A stretch of 64,000 nucleotides of DNA from Saxidomus purpurata (Eukaryota; Mollusca; Bivalvia; Venerida; Veneridae). Within the stretch, counting starts at the first letter, position 1, and each line of letters begins with the position of its first letter. The notes below the pieces were generated by a model. That model was not told the DNA's origin, searched no databases, and saw only the letters and a program-made list of their open reading frames with translations. The position numbers and the translations under genes are program-made. The DNA lies in the NCBI GenBank assembly GCA_022818135.1, contig JAFMSR010000009.1, positions 21,669,159 to 21,733,158 of the forward strand, read 5' to 3'. Below, piece by piece: positions 35,470 through 49,251 of the stretch.

Positions 35470-35595
35470 AAGAATGGGCTCGGGATGTCGCTACCTGGAT
35501 TCGAGCTCAAGACCTCTTGGTTAGGAGTCACAATTTCTGTCCATACACAACGGCTCCGCCCTAGAAGGGTTGTGAAGTCTGATGCATAAAGGCTT
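35470..35595 (-). mobile_element. tRNA-related SINE fragment
   Basis: On the minus strand 'gggcggagccgttgtgtatg', then 'gactcctaaccaagaggtc' and 'gagctcgaatccagg', resembles tRNA A- and B-box regions. The arms do not pair as a functional tRNA. Confidence 0.4.
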
Positions 35596-36645
35596 AAATT
35601 ATATAACGTAACAGACATGTGTCTTTTATTGGTTTTAATAAGCAATAGCAAATTATGAAATTTTAAAATTCAGAGTAATTGTTTGTTAATGACATAATAA
35701 AAGCTGAAACATGAAAAGCAATCCCTAAACACCACCAAACTCAGCACTCTTCAACGGTCAGTTACCCCAAATAATAGAAACTTGGGGTTTAAACGGGTTT
35801 GTAAACTGACACTTTCCCGGACTCGACATAAGAGAAACTTGTGTTTACAAAATATATCCCACTGAGTTCGGTTCTTACAGTTCTAACATTAGCAACAGGG
35901 TCCCTAAATATAAAATTCAAATCAAACAAAACTTAAAATAAAACTTAGAAGGACTGACTCTCAATGCACTTAATAACTATCTAAGATCAGGGTACCAAGA
36001 CTCTAACTTTTATCAGCACGACTAAGCAAGCGAGGGTATTCAGATCAAAGCATATCGTTAATAATTCTGATTATGTTAACATGACGTCTTTGCTTAAATG
36101 TACATGTCCTATCAATAAAAGAAAATTTTAATGAATATCTAAATAGAAAATATGTTTCTATGCCAAGGGATATAATTTATGTACTAGCACCTATCTCAAG
36201 TGTCCTAACTAAAGTGGTAGAGTATGCCTGTTTGCTGGTTTCAGAAAACTTAATAACAACATTGTTACATATTTGTTAAATTTTTAACAAGGAAACCAAA
36301 CAGTTTCCTTTTTATCTGTTTAATCTAAATCATCTACTAAAGAAACTTAGATTTTCCAATTAGAACCCTGAGGAAGTTGCGAACTCTGCACTTACACAAG
36401 TTTACACAAGTACCACCTTTGAAAAGGAGTTCAAAAGAGTATTTAAATCAAAGCACTGAATGTGCTAATAGCAAGGGATTTACTAACAATATTGCAAAGC
36501 AAGTGTTCTTGTGTCCTGTCTGGTGGGCTCAATTAAGTATAAGGCACTGTGATTTAGTCATTTGACCTATGAAATTTGACGACTGCGGGTCATATGGATC
36601 TTAAGTTAATGAGCGGAAACGAAGTGAAAGAGACGGACGGACTAG
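35596..36645. other. Non-coding stretch, nothing recognised
   Basis: No supported gene. The frame at 36576 runs into the minisatellite and is not coding. Confidence 0.45.
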
Positions 36646-38585
36646 CAGACAGACTACTACTACTACTACCACTGCTACCACTGCTATCACTGCTACCACT
36701 AATACCACTACTTCCACTGCTACCACTACTACCACTGCCATCACTGCTACCACTAATACCACTACCACTGCTACCACTACTACCACTGCTACCACTGCTA
36801 CCACTACTACCACTGCTATCACTGCTACCACTAATACCACTGCTACCACTGCTATTACTGCTACCACTGCTACCACTACTACCACTGCTACCACTACTAC
36901 CACTACTACCACTGCTATCACTGCTACCACTAATACCACTGCTACCACTGCTACCACTGCTACCACTGCTACCACTACTACCACTACTACCACTGCTATC
37001 ACTGCTATCACTGCTACCACTAATACCACTGCTACCACTGCTATCACTAATACCACTACTACCACTGCTACCACTACTACCACTACTACCACTGCTACCA
37101 CTACTACCACTGCTACCACTAATACCACTACCACTACTACCACTACTACCACTGCTACCACTAATACCACTGCTACCACTACCACTGCTACCACTACTAC
37201 CACTGCTACCACTACTACCACTACCACTACTACCACTGCTACCACTGCTATCACTGCTACCACTAATACCACTACTACCACTGCTACCACTACTACCACT
37301 GCTACCACTGCTACCACTACTACCACTGCTACCACTGCTACCAGTACTACCACTGCTACCACTACTACAACTGCTATCACTGCTACCACCGCTACCACTA
37401 CTACCACTGCTACCACTACTACAACTGTTACCACTGCTACCACTACTACCACTGCTACCACTACTACCACTACTACCACTGCTATCACTGCTATCACTGC
37501 TACCACTAATACCACTGCTACCACTGCTATCACTAATACCACTACTACCACTGCTACCACTACTACCACTACTACCACTGCTACCACTACTACCACTGCT
37601 ACCACTAATACCACTACCACTACTACCACTACTACCACTGCTACCACTAATACCACTGCTACCACTACCACTGCTACCACTACTACCACTGCTACCACTA
37701 CTACCACTACCACTACTACCACTGCTACCACTGCTATCACTGCTACCACTAATACCACTACTACCACTGCTACCACTACTACCACTGCTACCACTGCTAC
37801 CACTACTACCACTGCTACCACTGCTACCAGTACTACCACTGCTACCACTACTACAACTGCTATCACTGCTACCACCGCTACCACTACTACCACTGCTACC
37901 ACTACTACAACTGTTACCACTGCTACCACTACTACCACTGCTACCACTACTACAACTGCTACCACTACTACCACTGCTACCACTGCTACCACTACTACCA
38001 CTGCTACCACTACTACAACTGCTACCACTACTACCACTGCTAGCACTGCTACCACTACCACTGCTACCACTACTACAACTGTTACCACTGCTACCACTAA
38101 TACCACTGCTACCACTGCTACCACTACTACCACTGCTACCACTACTACCACTGCTACCACTGCTACCACTACTACCACTGCTACCACTGCTACCACTGCT
38201 ACCACTGCTACCACTGCTACCACTACTACCACTGCTACCACTGCTACCACTGCTACCACTGCTACCACTGCTACCACTGCTACCACTACTACCACTGCTA
38301 CCACTGCTACCACTACTACCACTGCTACCACTACTACAACTGTTACCACTGCTACCACTAATACCACTACTACCACTGCTACCACTACTACCACTACTAC
38401 AACTGCTACCACTACTACCACTGCTACCACTGCTACCACTACTACCACTGCTACCACTACTACCACTGCTACCACTACTACCACTGCTATCACTGCTACC
38501 ACTGCTACCACTACTACCACTGCTACAACTGTTACCACTGCTACCACTACTACCACTACTACCACTACTTCCAATGCTACCACTA
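36646..38585. repeat. 1.94-kb minisatellite of 9-bp units (CTACCACTR)n with higher-order repeat
   Basis: Tandem CTACCACTG and CTACCACTA units, with variants such as CTATCACTG, CTAATACCA, CTACAACTG and occasional 6-bp steps. Because the period is a multiple of three, several frames stay open on both strands (660-731 codons of Leu-Pro, Gly-Ser or Val-Ala); these are not genes. A block of units around 36955-37440 recurs 486 bp downstream with the same order of variants, e.g. the double 'gctatcactgctatcactgc' at 36995 and 37481. Confidence 0.97.
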
Positions 38586-39574
38586 CTTCTAATTTCTAAT
38601 AAAACTAAAAGAAATTTCATACGAATAAAGACAAGTTTATACATGTACATCATGAATTACGATAAGGTTCATTATTTCAACTCAGAAAATTGTTTTTCTC
38701 TCCAAAAGCTACCGATTATGTCACTACGTTTTGCAATTTACAATTCAAAAATACCTATCCATAGTATATAACGTTTTTCCGACAGTTTAGGATCACAATA
38801 GAAATACTCCGCTTTCACGGAAATATTGGGTCAAAGAATTCTCCGGACTATTTGGCGGATTGTGAAATAGAGTGAATCTTAAATTTGCGAAACAAAGGCA
38901 AGGGGTGAATAAAAGAACAATATTGACAAAGTGTTACAACAATATAAGTTTTCCAAGTAAAGGAGACCACCGTCACATAATTTTCTTTGTTTAAACAAGA
39001 AGGATAAAAAGAGGAACGAAACATGGTTTGATATATTCATATTTTTTTAACGTTTTTTCTAAATTTTTCTAGCTGTTTAAACTGAAGAAATCTCGGACAT
39101 AAAAAGTATTCACGTTTCAAGACTAAGATACAAATTTAGGCAACATGCAATTTTACATGCAAAAGTTGTTTTTCTACTTAGGAAATAGAAGCCGAAGACC
39201 TGAGTGATTAATTACGACACACGGTGATATACAAACCGGTATATCACTCGAATGTGAAATCAATTTGCATTCCAACACGTTAATTTAAACAAAACCATGT
39301 TCGAAGGGGTACTATTTGCTGCGCTTACATGTTGCAACCGTGAATTTGTAGTATTCCGTGCATTCCTTGCAGTTCGTGAAACTTTGTCTGTTCTTTTTTA
39401 CTCCTCAAATAAAACGCTATTCATCTTATTTTTGTTGTTGCTGATATTGCTGGCTATACTGGAAGCATATATAGAGAAAAGTTTACAAAGATTTGTTTTA
39501 CATCACGCGAATTCATTCTCAACAATACCAATCCAAGCGTATTAGCGCATGTTGTGTAGGAAATTTCAGCAGTC
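38586..39574. other. Non-coding stretch, nothing recognised
   Basis: Frame 39297-39545 has a hydrophobic segment but no family resemblance. The small hairpin 'gtgatatac..ccggtatatcac' lies near 39222. Confidence 0.4.
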
Positions 39575-39800
39575 AAAAATAGTTCCGGGTGCCTACATTG
39601 ATATACTTGGTAGGTATATCACGCTCAAATCCATCTTTGCCTATATAAGTGAAATTTTCAATAGTGTTAGAATGAACTATCTGTTCTGCTAGTGTTTACT
39701 TAACAATACAAACGTGTGGAAACGGACTGACGTAAAGACCTGAAGGACTAACAACTGACAACGCCAAAACTATATACGTTTGCCTTTGGCGGGGGATAAA
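39575..39800 (+). mobile_element. Interspersed repeat tail ending 'tttggcgggggataaa'
   Basis: Related to the end of 30185-30585, with 'ggaaacggactgacgtaaag' as a decayed ACGG tail. Confidence 0.4.
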
Positions 39801-40904
39801 AAATTGTGATCGGCCAGTTAGACAGACTCTTCATGAGGCGGAAACATATGTTGTCAATAGCTCCTCATACGTTCAACAACATTTACCCCTTTCAGGTGCA
39901 GTTGCAGGTGAAATGTGGAAGGTCAATCTCAACAATAAAATTATGTGTTTAAATTCAGTGTCTGTGTTATTTCCTTATCGTACAACAGTTTCTATACTCT
40001 TAGTTGAAGAGCTCCTCGCACTAGAACACTTAGAATCATCAGCATGCAAATTTCCGTTCTGTAAGACTTGTTCATTGTTTAAAATAGCATTCTGATCATT
40101 TAGTAGTTGAAACCACAAGGGAAGAAAAATTTGAATATGCCCTTTACAATTTGTTTGCTTAATCATGCCCTTATAAAATATGTTCTTGATAAGGTAATAA
40201 AATTTGTGAAGTATGTCTTTTAACTACTTTTATTGTAAAGTATGAATTAATAACTTAAAGTAACTAGAAGTACTACATAACTACAGAAATAGTGCTAATG
40301 CCAAAAATAAATGTGTTTTTCGTCTCCTTGCCAAAATAAATATGGTAGATCGGTCAGAATTTTTTTTATTTTTAAAAAGAAATATTGCTTATTTACCTTA
40401 TATCACTTACATGAACACTGCTTTTATCGTTTTCTAATAAAAAAGTTTGAGGTCGGTAGTGAAACGTGTAGGTTTGTAAGGAGACCTGAAACACATATTA
40501 ATCTGGTTTTTGGTCTATGAAGCTGACACGTATGGATGCATATTTTCCGTATTAATCTTACTATATGATTTTCTCAAGCTTCATAAGTAGAAAAAAATAC
40601 TATTATAAGTCATGTGATTAGAACTTTGTCAGTCAATATATTTATTCATCGCTAGCCCGAAATGAAGTACAAGTTTAAGCCTACAAAACATTTCGGGAGC
40701 TGAACGAGAAACTAGTGTACGTGTAGTTTTTAACATTATACAGAAGGGAAAAACCGTCCCATTTTAGACAATCATACGATACTTTCCAATGTCTTAATCA
40801 TAGGTAAAAAATCAGCTGACTCACAAGAATCGTTTTAAGCACATATGCAATCTATTTGTAACCTCAAGAGTTTCTTATTATCATGTGATGAAATGCCAGT
40901 TGGG
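39801..40904. other. Non-coding stretch, nothing recognised
   Basis: Only short AT-rich frames. Confidence 0.45.
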
Positions 40905-41090
40905 GAGACGCCGTGGTGTAATGGTAGAGCGTTGGAATTCTAACCAGGAGGTCGTGAGTGAGGTTGAATCCCGGCAACGGCATTTGACCACCACCTCCAC
41001 AATCCAATACTGGACAGAACTCAAGGACGCAGTCATCGCGAGTAGAAATGTTCTTAACACATGAAAAATGGTTTGAAAATAAAAAGAAAA
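40905..41090 (+). mobile_element. tRNA-derived SINE
   Basis: The head reads GCCGTGGTGTAATGGTAGAG (A box), then GGTTGAATCCCGG (B box, lacking one C) and CAACGGC. The first and last seven bases pair at six of seven positions. The D and T arms are imperfect and a non-tRNA body with an A-rich end follows, so this is a SINE or tRNA pseudogene rather than a tRNA gene. Confidence 0.6.
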
Positions 41091-42859
41091 CGATTTATTT
41101 TGTTAGTGGCTGCAAACAAAAACGTATCATATCATTTTAGGACCTACATACAATTTGTTGCTTAAGGCACCTATCGTTGTAACTAATTTCCCTCCACGCT
41201 TAAGTGGCTGTCCCAAACATAGATATTCTTTCTCGCGCAATAGACAAAGGGAATTGGCAAATATATATTAGAATATGAAGCCCTCGAAACCCAGGTAATC
41301 ATGAGGTAATCATATCGGATGACCAAAGAGTAGCAAAGGCAACATAGTGAACAAAAAGTATCAAGAAACTGCAAAAATTAAAATAAGCCCAGCAACAGTA
41401 TGAGAGAATGAGCAAAACCTAACAACCAACAGGGGCGTAAAGATAGAAACAACGGAAAAAACAATGTCATAACCTGTAAAGATATTTTACATTATCCAGT
41501 TTATTAAGAACATCCTTAAAGGAAAGAAACGTTTTAAACATAGAAAAATTCATAAAAGTAAAGATGTGTGTCAAAGTAAGGGAAAAGAAGTAAGAAGTAT
41601 GCCAATAAAGTTTATCAGAAAACATCCAAGGAATATCTAGCATATTATAGATGATTCCAGATAGGTCTCAAATTCTTTAATCAAACAGAAATTCATTTAA
41701 GCTCATGCATCCAACTATATCCTTTATGCTATTGTTTGTAACTACATGTCTTTTGTTAATACATTGTAATTGCATTTATACGAATCACATATTGTTTACA
41801 CTAAAGAGAATTGAGTTTTTAAAATTGTTTTATATTGTAAGTTGTTTTTATTTATCTATAGGTCGATGTATGAAGTGATGTGTAAAGTTCTTGGAAAATG
41901 TGGAGATGCACTAACACTTCTAAGCCAACAATAATCAAGAGAAAGGCACAATTGATTGCAATTCTGAATTGGTTAAGGTACAAATAGTGCTGTGCGTCCA
42001 CACATTTGTTGTTTTGCTTAGCGTTACATACATTCAACCGAATGTCTTACAAATTGAAAAATGCAGGAACCAAAGTGTTTTAAAACTGCTATAATCAGCA
42101 ACAAACTTCAAGTGTATAAATTTACTTACCTTTTTAGTACGATGCATTCAATCTAAATACATATCCGTTTCAGTATGGATTCATTATTCACTGCTCCACA
42201 TGTATGACTTCATGTCCATGATTTTAGCAGCTCATATAAATGTTTTGTTTTATCGAAAACATACAAACTAATAGAAAATAGCTTCACTTCAAGAAAGTTT
42301 TATTTATACTTCTTTTAGGAACACCGTTACGTTCCGCAAATCTCATATTTGTGCGCATGTGCAATATGTCATTGTTACATACTGTAGGCATTACTTGTAA
42401 GCACTTGGACAAAAACCACATCTACTGATATTTTGTCAAGAAGAGCAATTTTAAGATCCGTACCATCGACCTGCTTACTACTTGAGAATAGATGTTAAAA
42501 TAGTTGAAGTATGTGTATATCGGCGCCTTAACCGCAAAACAAAAACAAAAAAAAATTCAAATTTGTGATAACAATTGCTTATTAATATTATAAGTATTCA
42601 ATGAACTACATGTAACACATCTAATTTAATTCAGTCATATTAGTTCTGAAAATTAGAAAATAGTAAGACAGTCCATGAAAATTTAATGTTCAAGCATACA
42701 GTCAACTCTTGTTATGTTTTATGCAGAAACTTTTAGTTTTGAAGTGTTTAGGAATAAACGACATACTTATATAATTAATGCTGACAGTAGCATATTCCAG
42801 TAAATGGCAAACTTTTTGTTTGTTTGAAGTGCAGGTCAAAAATTGTATTATTTAATGAA
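41091..42859. other. AT-rich stretch, nothing recognised
   Basis: About 1.8 kb without a supported gene or repeat. Confidence 0.45.
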
Positions 42860-43673
42860 ACAAGAGGGCCAAGATGGCCCTATATCGCTCACCTTGGTAC
42901 AAGTCCACTTGCCTGGTGGAAGATCACTAGATAATGTTATATACCAAATAAGTTTTCCTATATACGCCTTTGTAAAACAAATGACCCCCCCCCCGGACAA
43001 GGCCAATTTTGACCCCAGGGGCATAATTTGAATAAACTTTGAAGAGGTCTACTAGGCAATGCTACATGCCAAATATCTAAGCTCTAGGCCTTGTGGTTTC
43101 AGAGAAAAATATTTTTAAAGTTTTCCCTATATAAGCTTATGTAAAACTAAGTGACCCCCGGTGCTGGGTCAATTTTGACCCGGGGTTATAATTTGTACAA
43201 TCTTGATAGAGGTCCACTAGCCAATGCTACCTGCTAAATATTTAAGCTCTAGGCCTTGTGGTTTCAGAGAAGAAGATTTTTAAAGTTTTTCCTACATAAG
43301 CCTATGTAAAACTAAGTGACCCCCGTGCGGGGTCAATTTTGATCCGGGGCTCATAATTTGAACAATCTTGGTAGAGGTCCACTAGCCAATGCTACATGCC
43401 AAATATCTAAGCTCTAGGCCTTGTGGTTTCAGAGAAGAAGATTTTTAAAGTTTTTCCTATTTGTTGCCATAGCAACCAGAGTTCTGCATGGAATGGAATT
43501 CTTTGAACAATTTTGGTAGAGCTTCATGCAAGGAACATTCCTGCATAGTTTTATCAACATTGGCCTAGAGGTTTCAGAGGAGATGTCATTTGAATCAAAA
43601 TGTTGACGGACGACGGACGACGTACGACGTACGACCAGAAAAGCTCAACCTGGCGTAGCCAGGTGAGCTAAAA
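42860..43673 (+). mobile_element. Pearl-like family 1, full-length copy
   Basis: Starts 'acaagagggccaagatggcc' (a short hairpin), with 'tcgctcaccttgg' just inside. Three ~147-bp tandem units follow ('aagtgacccccg.g..gggtcaattttgac', 'aatgctacatgccaaatatc'), then 'gacggacgacggacgacg', and the end 'gtagccaggtgagctaaaaa'. No open frame, so non-autonomous. Confidence 0.85.
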
Positions 43674-43789
43674 ATGCTGTACATTTTATTCATGAGAAGT
43701 ACATGACTTTATACAGATCATGTTCTGTCTATAATTTGTAAAGACCAATACATGTACATAATGATCTTGCTATAATAAAATAAATACTA

Positions 43790-43892
43790 TCCAGTATAAA
43801 AAGACCAAACTCAATACCGAGACCACCCCGCTAATAAGACCAGTTCCATACAATCCGAATGATGGTCTTATTATAGGGTTTTTACTGTACGC
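43790..43892. mobile_element. Possible short pogo/Tigger-type MITE
   Basis: The ends 'cagtataaaaagacc' and 'ggtcttattatagg' plus 'ttactgta' are near complements. Ends beginning CAGTA next to TA resemble Tc1/mariner-pogo elements. The match is short and by eye. Confidence 0.3.
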
Positions 43893-45653
43893 ATTTTACA
43901 TCGAAATGTTGTTGTTTTTATCGAGTCTTATACTACATCAAACTTTAAAACCCACTGTAGATATTTATTTAAATGTGTTTGCATGACAAGTACCCAACCT
44001 TGATTAATTTTGCTTTACAGGAAGTTTTAATCTGGTTGTCCGTGGTAATGTATGTAGATTTGAAAAGAGTTATTTCGTATTGCATTGAAACCACATACAA
44101 CAGTTTGGTTGTATCTATTAATTATTAATTAACACAATCTACGGGAGGGTTTTGAAAGTACTTGTAACATTTTTTAAAAGTGCATGTTCTATGGTTGCAG
44201 AAACGATGTAATGTTAACGTGAGCCGGGCAAACTCGCGGCGTTATCATTAACTGTTCAAAACGCATTGGACATTCGTAAAAAAGAAGTAAACATTTCCCC
44301 CTTTAAATTTGTTTATAAAGTAAAGACAACATTATTTGATCTATTTATAATAAGTTGCACAACTGTACGTATGGTCATAATTTCGTTGAGCACTTCAAAT
44401 TCGAGAGAGATCAATACCATCCAAGGCAAGCATTGAAATGTGTTTGAAAACTTAACATTTAGCTGTAAAAACAGGAAAGTACGCAAGAATTTTGACCTAA
44501 CGGACGTATCAGCTTAGTCCCCTCTCAGCTTCCTTATAATAACAATTACAACAAAGACTAAACACGTGTGAATTGTGGGAGAATAATTTATTCAGAGTCA
44601 AGAGTCAGAATTTGTTGTAACAAACATTAAGCAACAATGGATATTTTAATCGTATATTGCCATTTATATCCTCTTCATACAACATAACTGTTACATTCTT
44701 CAACGTCAAATATTGATTTACTCCCATGGCTTCCACAGTTTAAATTAAACCATGCGCAAACTTAACACAAATGATTGAACCAGCTGGCATAAATCTCAAC
44801 GAGCGAGAGTTTTGAAATGTTTACAACAGTTTCCTTTTCAACTGAAAAGTCAGATGAACTATGCCAATTTTAGAAACACCCTATTGTCAGTAAGCAACTG
44901 CTGTGCAAGTAGTGTTCGTAGATAGTGTCCAAAAGATTATGTTGACGGATGGTCGACAGATGCATGGTATATAAACATATATACAATCCTCTTGAGCAAT
45001 GCAGTTAGATAAATCAAATTAAAAGCTCGTACAAGAATTTTATTTAATCAAGATTCTGCAAGAATTGCTTTGAAAATTGATCAATTTATGAATCTTCAGA
45101 ATCTGGCTTTTATATTACTCAGTACTCGTCTTTCAAAGTATAAAACTTTGGATAGATTTTCGTCACACAAGAACATTATCTCATATTTGCAACATAAATT
45201 TTGAGAAACATTAGTGCTCATTCGGAATTGTAATGTAAACGTGGCCTTAATTTGTATGGACGTTTGCTTGACTTACATTATTTAGTCATTTATAAGATCA
45301 AGTGTTAAGAGTCGCTGACTTTAATACAGTGTAATTTCTCGCTTTCTTGCATACCAAATCGGGATACCTGCAGTTTACCAGTGCTGGAAAATCTCATCTT
45401 ACACCAACCTGATGCAAGATGATAATTATAATGACGTCAGAACGAACTACTTTTATGAATGAATGTGTAAATTCATACATTACTACAAGAAAATAGAGCG
45501 TAAATATAAGTCATTAGTTTTATTTTATTTCTGCTACTTTTAGAATATGGTATGCAAGAAAAAGAATATATCACTGGCTGCTACCCTCACGCCAGATATC
45601 CCCAGCTGCATGTGCAACCAGTAATTGATTCTTATAGTCTGAGAGTCATGTGT
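43893..45653. other. AT-rich stretch, nothing recognised
   Basis: No supported gene or repeat seen. Confidence 0.45.
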
Positions 45654-46177
45654 TTAAAGGTCCATTACGAACACCAAATCGAATTTTCTTTTAAATCTCG
45701 AATCGTACCGGGCGTCTTCTCAGAAGGTAAAATACGACATACTACATTGAATGTGACCATATTGTGTTGAAAATTTGAGTATAACAAAAGAATAAATTAT
45801 AATTTGGCTTTACAAAAACGAAAGTAGGTTTTCCAGTTTTCAAATATCTTTGTTATTTTCCAGAAATCTCCCATTGCGAGGCTGTAGGTTGTACATAAAT
45901 AAGCATGCCTATTTTGAATTATAATTGAAGAACTTTACTTCCAACGACGTGCAAAGTATATGTCTGGCTGTTTACAACATTCAATAAAGCGAAAGTAGGA
46001 CATAAATACCACCCAGGTCAAGCTAAGGAAATACACAAACATTCACTCGTTTTTCTGCAGCAGTATTTCAAACAGGGAAATACTCCACGGCTATTGTAAA
46101 GTTTAAGAAGCCAGTTTCAAACTGTATTTCCCTGTTACAATTCCAGATTTAAAAGAAAATTCGACTTGGTGTTAGTA
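45654..46177 (+). mobile_element. MITE copy C, right end truncated
   Basis: Same orientation as copy B. The left end is intact from TTAA. The right end stops at 'cttggtgttagta', about 20 bp short of the other copies, and runs into unrelated 'cagctatcgacc'. Confidence 0.85.
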
Positions 46178-47960
46178 CAGCTATCGACCTTGTATCTTGA
46201 CAAAATTCATCAAGGTTATACGATCTAGTACTGAATCTTCCTGGACAAAATAGTATCGTAAATGTAACGGCTGAAATGCTGTTTGTAACGGACATTAGGC
46301 CTACACCTTCGAAAGATTAAGAAGAGGATATAGTCATCAAATAAAAGATTTTGTAGTCATACATTGTATCAAAAGGATTGGTCAATTTATAAATAAAGAG
46401 ATATATATATATATATGATATTCACATAAAGCCAGTTTATATACCAGCAAATTCCTCGTGTATGGCAACATCACGCGCGAGAATCGGATCAGTAAATGCG
46501 AGGTAACAAAAACTTAAGGCGGAAGTAAGTCAATCGGAACTCCTCTGGTAATTCTGTCATCCTTCATCATCCTAGTGAAGCAGTTCCGATTGGGCAGCAA
46601 GTATAGCCAAACTATACAAATTCTATTTTTATCAGTTTTGATGAGGTAGTTCAGTTCGTAGAACTTCAAGACAAAATTTCAGGAAGATACTTGTTACAGC
46701 TCATTTTAAAAAATTCAGTTTTCTTATTTATTGTTATTTTCACTGTTACAGTACTGTTTCGTTTAAAGGGTGGTTACAACAACTTCAAACGACAGTAAGT
46801 ATAGCTTGATTTAATCATACATATGATAGACGAAACATAAAAAAATACATATAGACCCATGTGTTGATCCGAAATTTCAGTAGGTTACCCGAGAGGAAAA
46901 CATTTGAGAAGGAAACTAAAGAATGAAAGAGAATGGAATATAGGCGGCAGAATAAAGAAATGACCCTCAAAAATGCTATTAATTTAAGAGTGCATACGAG
47001 TTTATAAACATAAATAAAGGGGAGTAACAAGAATATTTAACTTTTGTTTTGCTATGCAAGATTTATGAATCACGGACGAAAAAACGAATCTAGTTTCTTT
47101 TAGCGTTGATGCCGACCCCATTAAGATTTTTTTCAAAACACCAGATTTGTCCGAACTAAATATTGTAAAGAAGAAATAGCAGATATAATTAAATGGAGAG
47201 AGATAAATTATTTCAGTCGTGATTTCTAAAAGTACATACAACACAAACGGCTACATTAATTTTGTAGAACTTGGGTGAAAAATTTATGTTTTTTATTAAA
47301 GATATTTCTTGAACATTGTGAAAATGTGTAAGGGTTTTAATCCCGTATAGCGGGTATTTTGCGTGGTAAAAAAGTTCTGTGTTTTAACCACAAAAATGGA
47401 AGCAAAAACTTCTGCGTTTTTTATTTCTGTGTTTCCGGTTCCCAAGTAAGAGAAATTTCTGCGTTTTCGTTCACTTATATGTATTTTCGTTATGGTCAAG
47501 TGTGGGTGGTGAAATAAGACTTGGCTGAAAGTAACTCAAATCTTAATATCACAGTAAGTACATGTATTGAATACATGTTTGTATAAGTCCCGCTTTGGAC
47601 TATGGTATAGCTAAAGCGTATATACATGTATGGAGATATTTAACATCTGTAACTCAGTTAATTTTATTAATAAAGAAACCCTCAAACAATGTATCAGTTA
47701 AAAGTTTGAGCAAACATCATGTTTATACAAATTATAATTCAACTGCAATAACCATTCACGGTTAATTGCTCGTAATAAGTTGACACCGTCTCTATAATCA
47801 ATCGGGAGTATCTTGGACATAGCGTGTTTATATGTTAAAAGAGCTGATTATCTATTTAAATTTTTGATGGAAACTTTCTGCTGGAAATATTTCTAAGATT
47901 TCATTCAAAGACCCCAGAATCGCATAAATATTCCACCAGCGGAAATAACCCGTAAATTAG
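46178..47960. other. Non-coding stretch with a short (AT)n run
   Basis: An (AT)8 run lies at 46401-46416. The small pair 'atcccgtatagcgggtat' near 47340 forms a hairpin. No gene supported. Confidence 0.45.
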
Positions 47961-48780
47961 ATTAAACCAGTTTGTTTCGGCACAAAAATACGTCTCTCCG
48001 CATATCCCCCAACGCATGGAGCTTCCCAATATCATCTAGGGTATTATTGAAATGTTTGCAAAATTGTACATGTGATTCAATAAGAAAAAAGTAGGTAAAA
48101 AGGTCAAAGTCAATGTCAAAACTATACCACTGATCACTCATGTCAAGTTTGGTTGAAAGCAACCTAGTGGTATTTGAGCACCCAGATAATTGACAGACAT
48201 GGCAAAATTAACAAATGAAGTGCAAAAACTGTACTTGGGACTCGTTGTCTATGTGCAGAACTAGATCTCATACCGATCACGAATGTGCAGTTTGGTTGGA
48301 AAACATTACATCGTATAGAAGAAATAGCACAAACATAGAAAATTTGACTGAAATGATTACCGTATGTAACACTACTCCAATAAAAAAACAATAATTTAAA
48401 AAACTAACCACGCAGATAATATGCAAGTATTTCTTTTGCACTCATCACTCATGTGTAATTTGAATGAAATACATCCAGTCGTATAGGAGAAATAGCCCAG
48501 ACATAATAATTTTTGAAAATGAAGGGCAATCACTCAGCTAAATCTAATTGAACCGGAACATGCTAATGATATGCCAATGTAGATATTGTACTGATCACTG
48601 ACGTGTGATTTGGTTGAAATGCAAAGAGCAGTACAGGAGTAATAACGCATACACCGTAATATTAGACAGATAAAGGGCAAAAACTCCGCCTAAAATAACT
48701 TTGCTTGGGACTGACTGATGTCATATAAAGTTTGGTTGAAATCCGCCCGGCGGTGTAAGAGCTAGGAGTTGCGCAGACAA
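47961..48780. repeat. Imperfect ~115 bp tandem repeat
   Basis: Diverged units share 'tttggttgaaa', 'agtcgtataggag', 'aatagcccagac' and 'tactgatcactcatgtg'. Non-coding. Confidence 0.5.
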
Positions 48781-49130
48781 ACCTTGTCAAATCCGTCAAT
48801 CCAGAGGTCAACATCAAAATGTCTCCCCTCCCTTTTCGTGGCGGGGGGAGACATAACCAGAGCTGTCACATGACAGCACGCTCGACTATTCGAAAGCTTG
48901 TTGGTAAAATGGGGTTTTTGTCTAAGAACAGGAGTATTGTGTAATTGTCTATAAGAATTAAGGTCAAAGTTATGAAACTTGTTCAAAGACCTTTGTATGT
49001 ACATTGCATTCAAAGCCTTACTCTGGATTCTGCAAGCCAAGTGGAGGGAGGAGAGGGGGATAATTTCAAATAAATTCATGACCTTGTATATTTGATCATG
49101 AATAATTTTGTAACTTTTCAAAATTGATAT
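48781..49130 (+). mobile_element. Pearl-like family 2, 5-prime part
   Basis: The start 'ccagagctgtcacatgacag' with 'cacgctcgactattcgaaag' inside lies at 48858-48900. The body is short and the 3-prime end is absent. A G/C-rich border ('cgtggcggggggagac') precedes it. Confidence 0.6.
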
Positions 49131-49251
49131 GTATAGAATTAAAAAAGCATGACCGCTGCATGCTGCATAATTATTCTATGACATTTCAAAAGAAAGCCAT
49201 TTCGAGTATTTCCATATTAGTCTGGTAAAAACTGTGACAAAATTCTAAGTT

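Noticed and set aside
36576..38771. Long open frames (731, 687 and 660 codons) of Leu-Pro, Gly-Ser and Val-Ala
   Set aside because: All are frames of the 9-bp minisatellite, open because the period is a multiple of three. They occur on both strands and have no flanking gene structure.
39297..39545. 82-codon frame with a hydrophobic segment
   Set aside because: No family resemblance, splice context or promoter. Leucine-rich runs like this arise readily in AT-rich DNA.
40905..40980. Functional tRNA gene
   Set aside because: The acceptor arm pairs, but the B box lacks one base and the D and T arms are imperfect; a SINE-type body follows.
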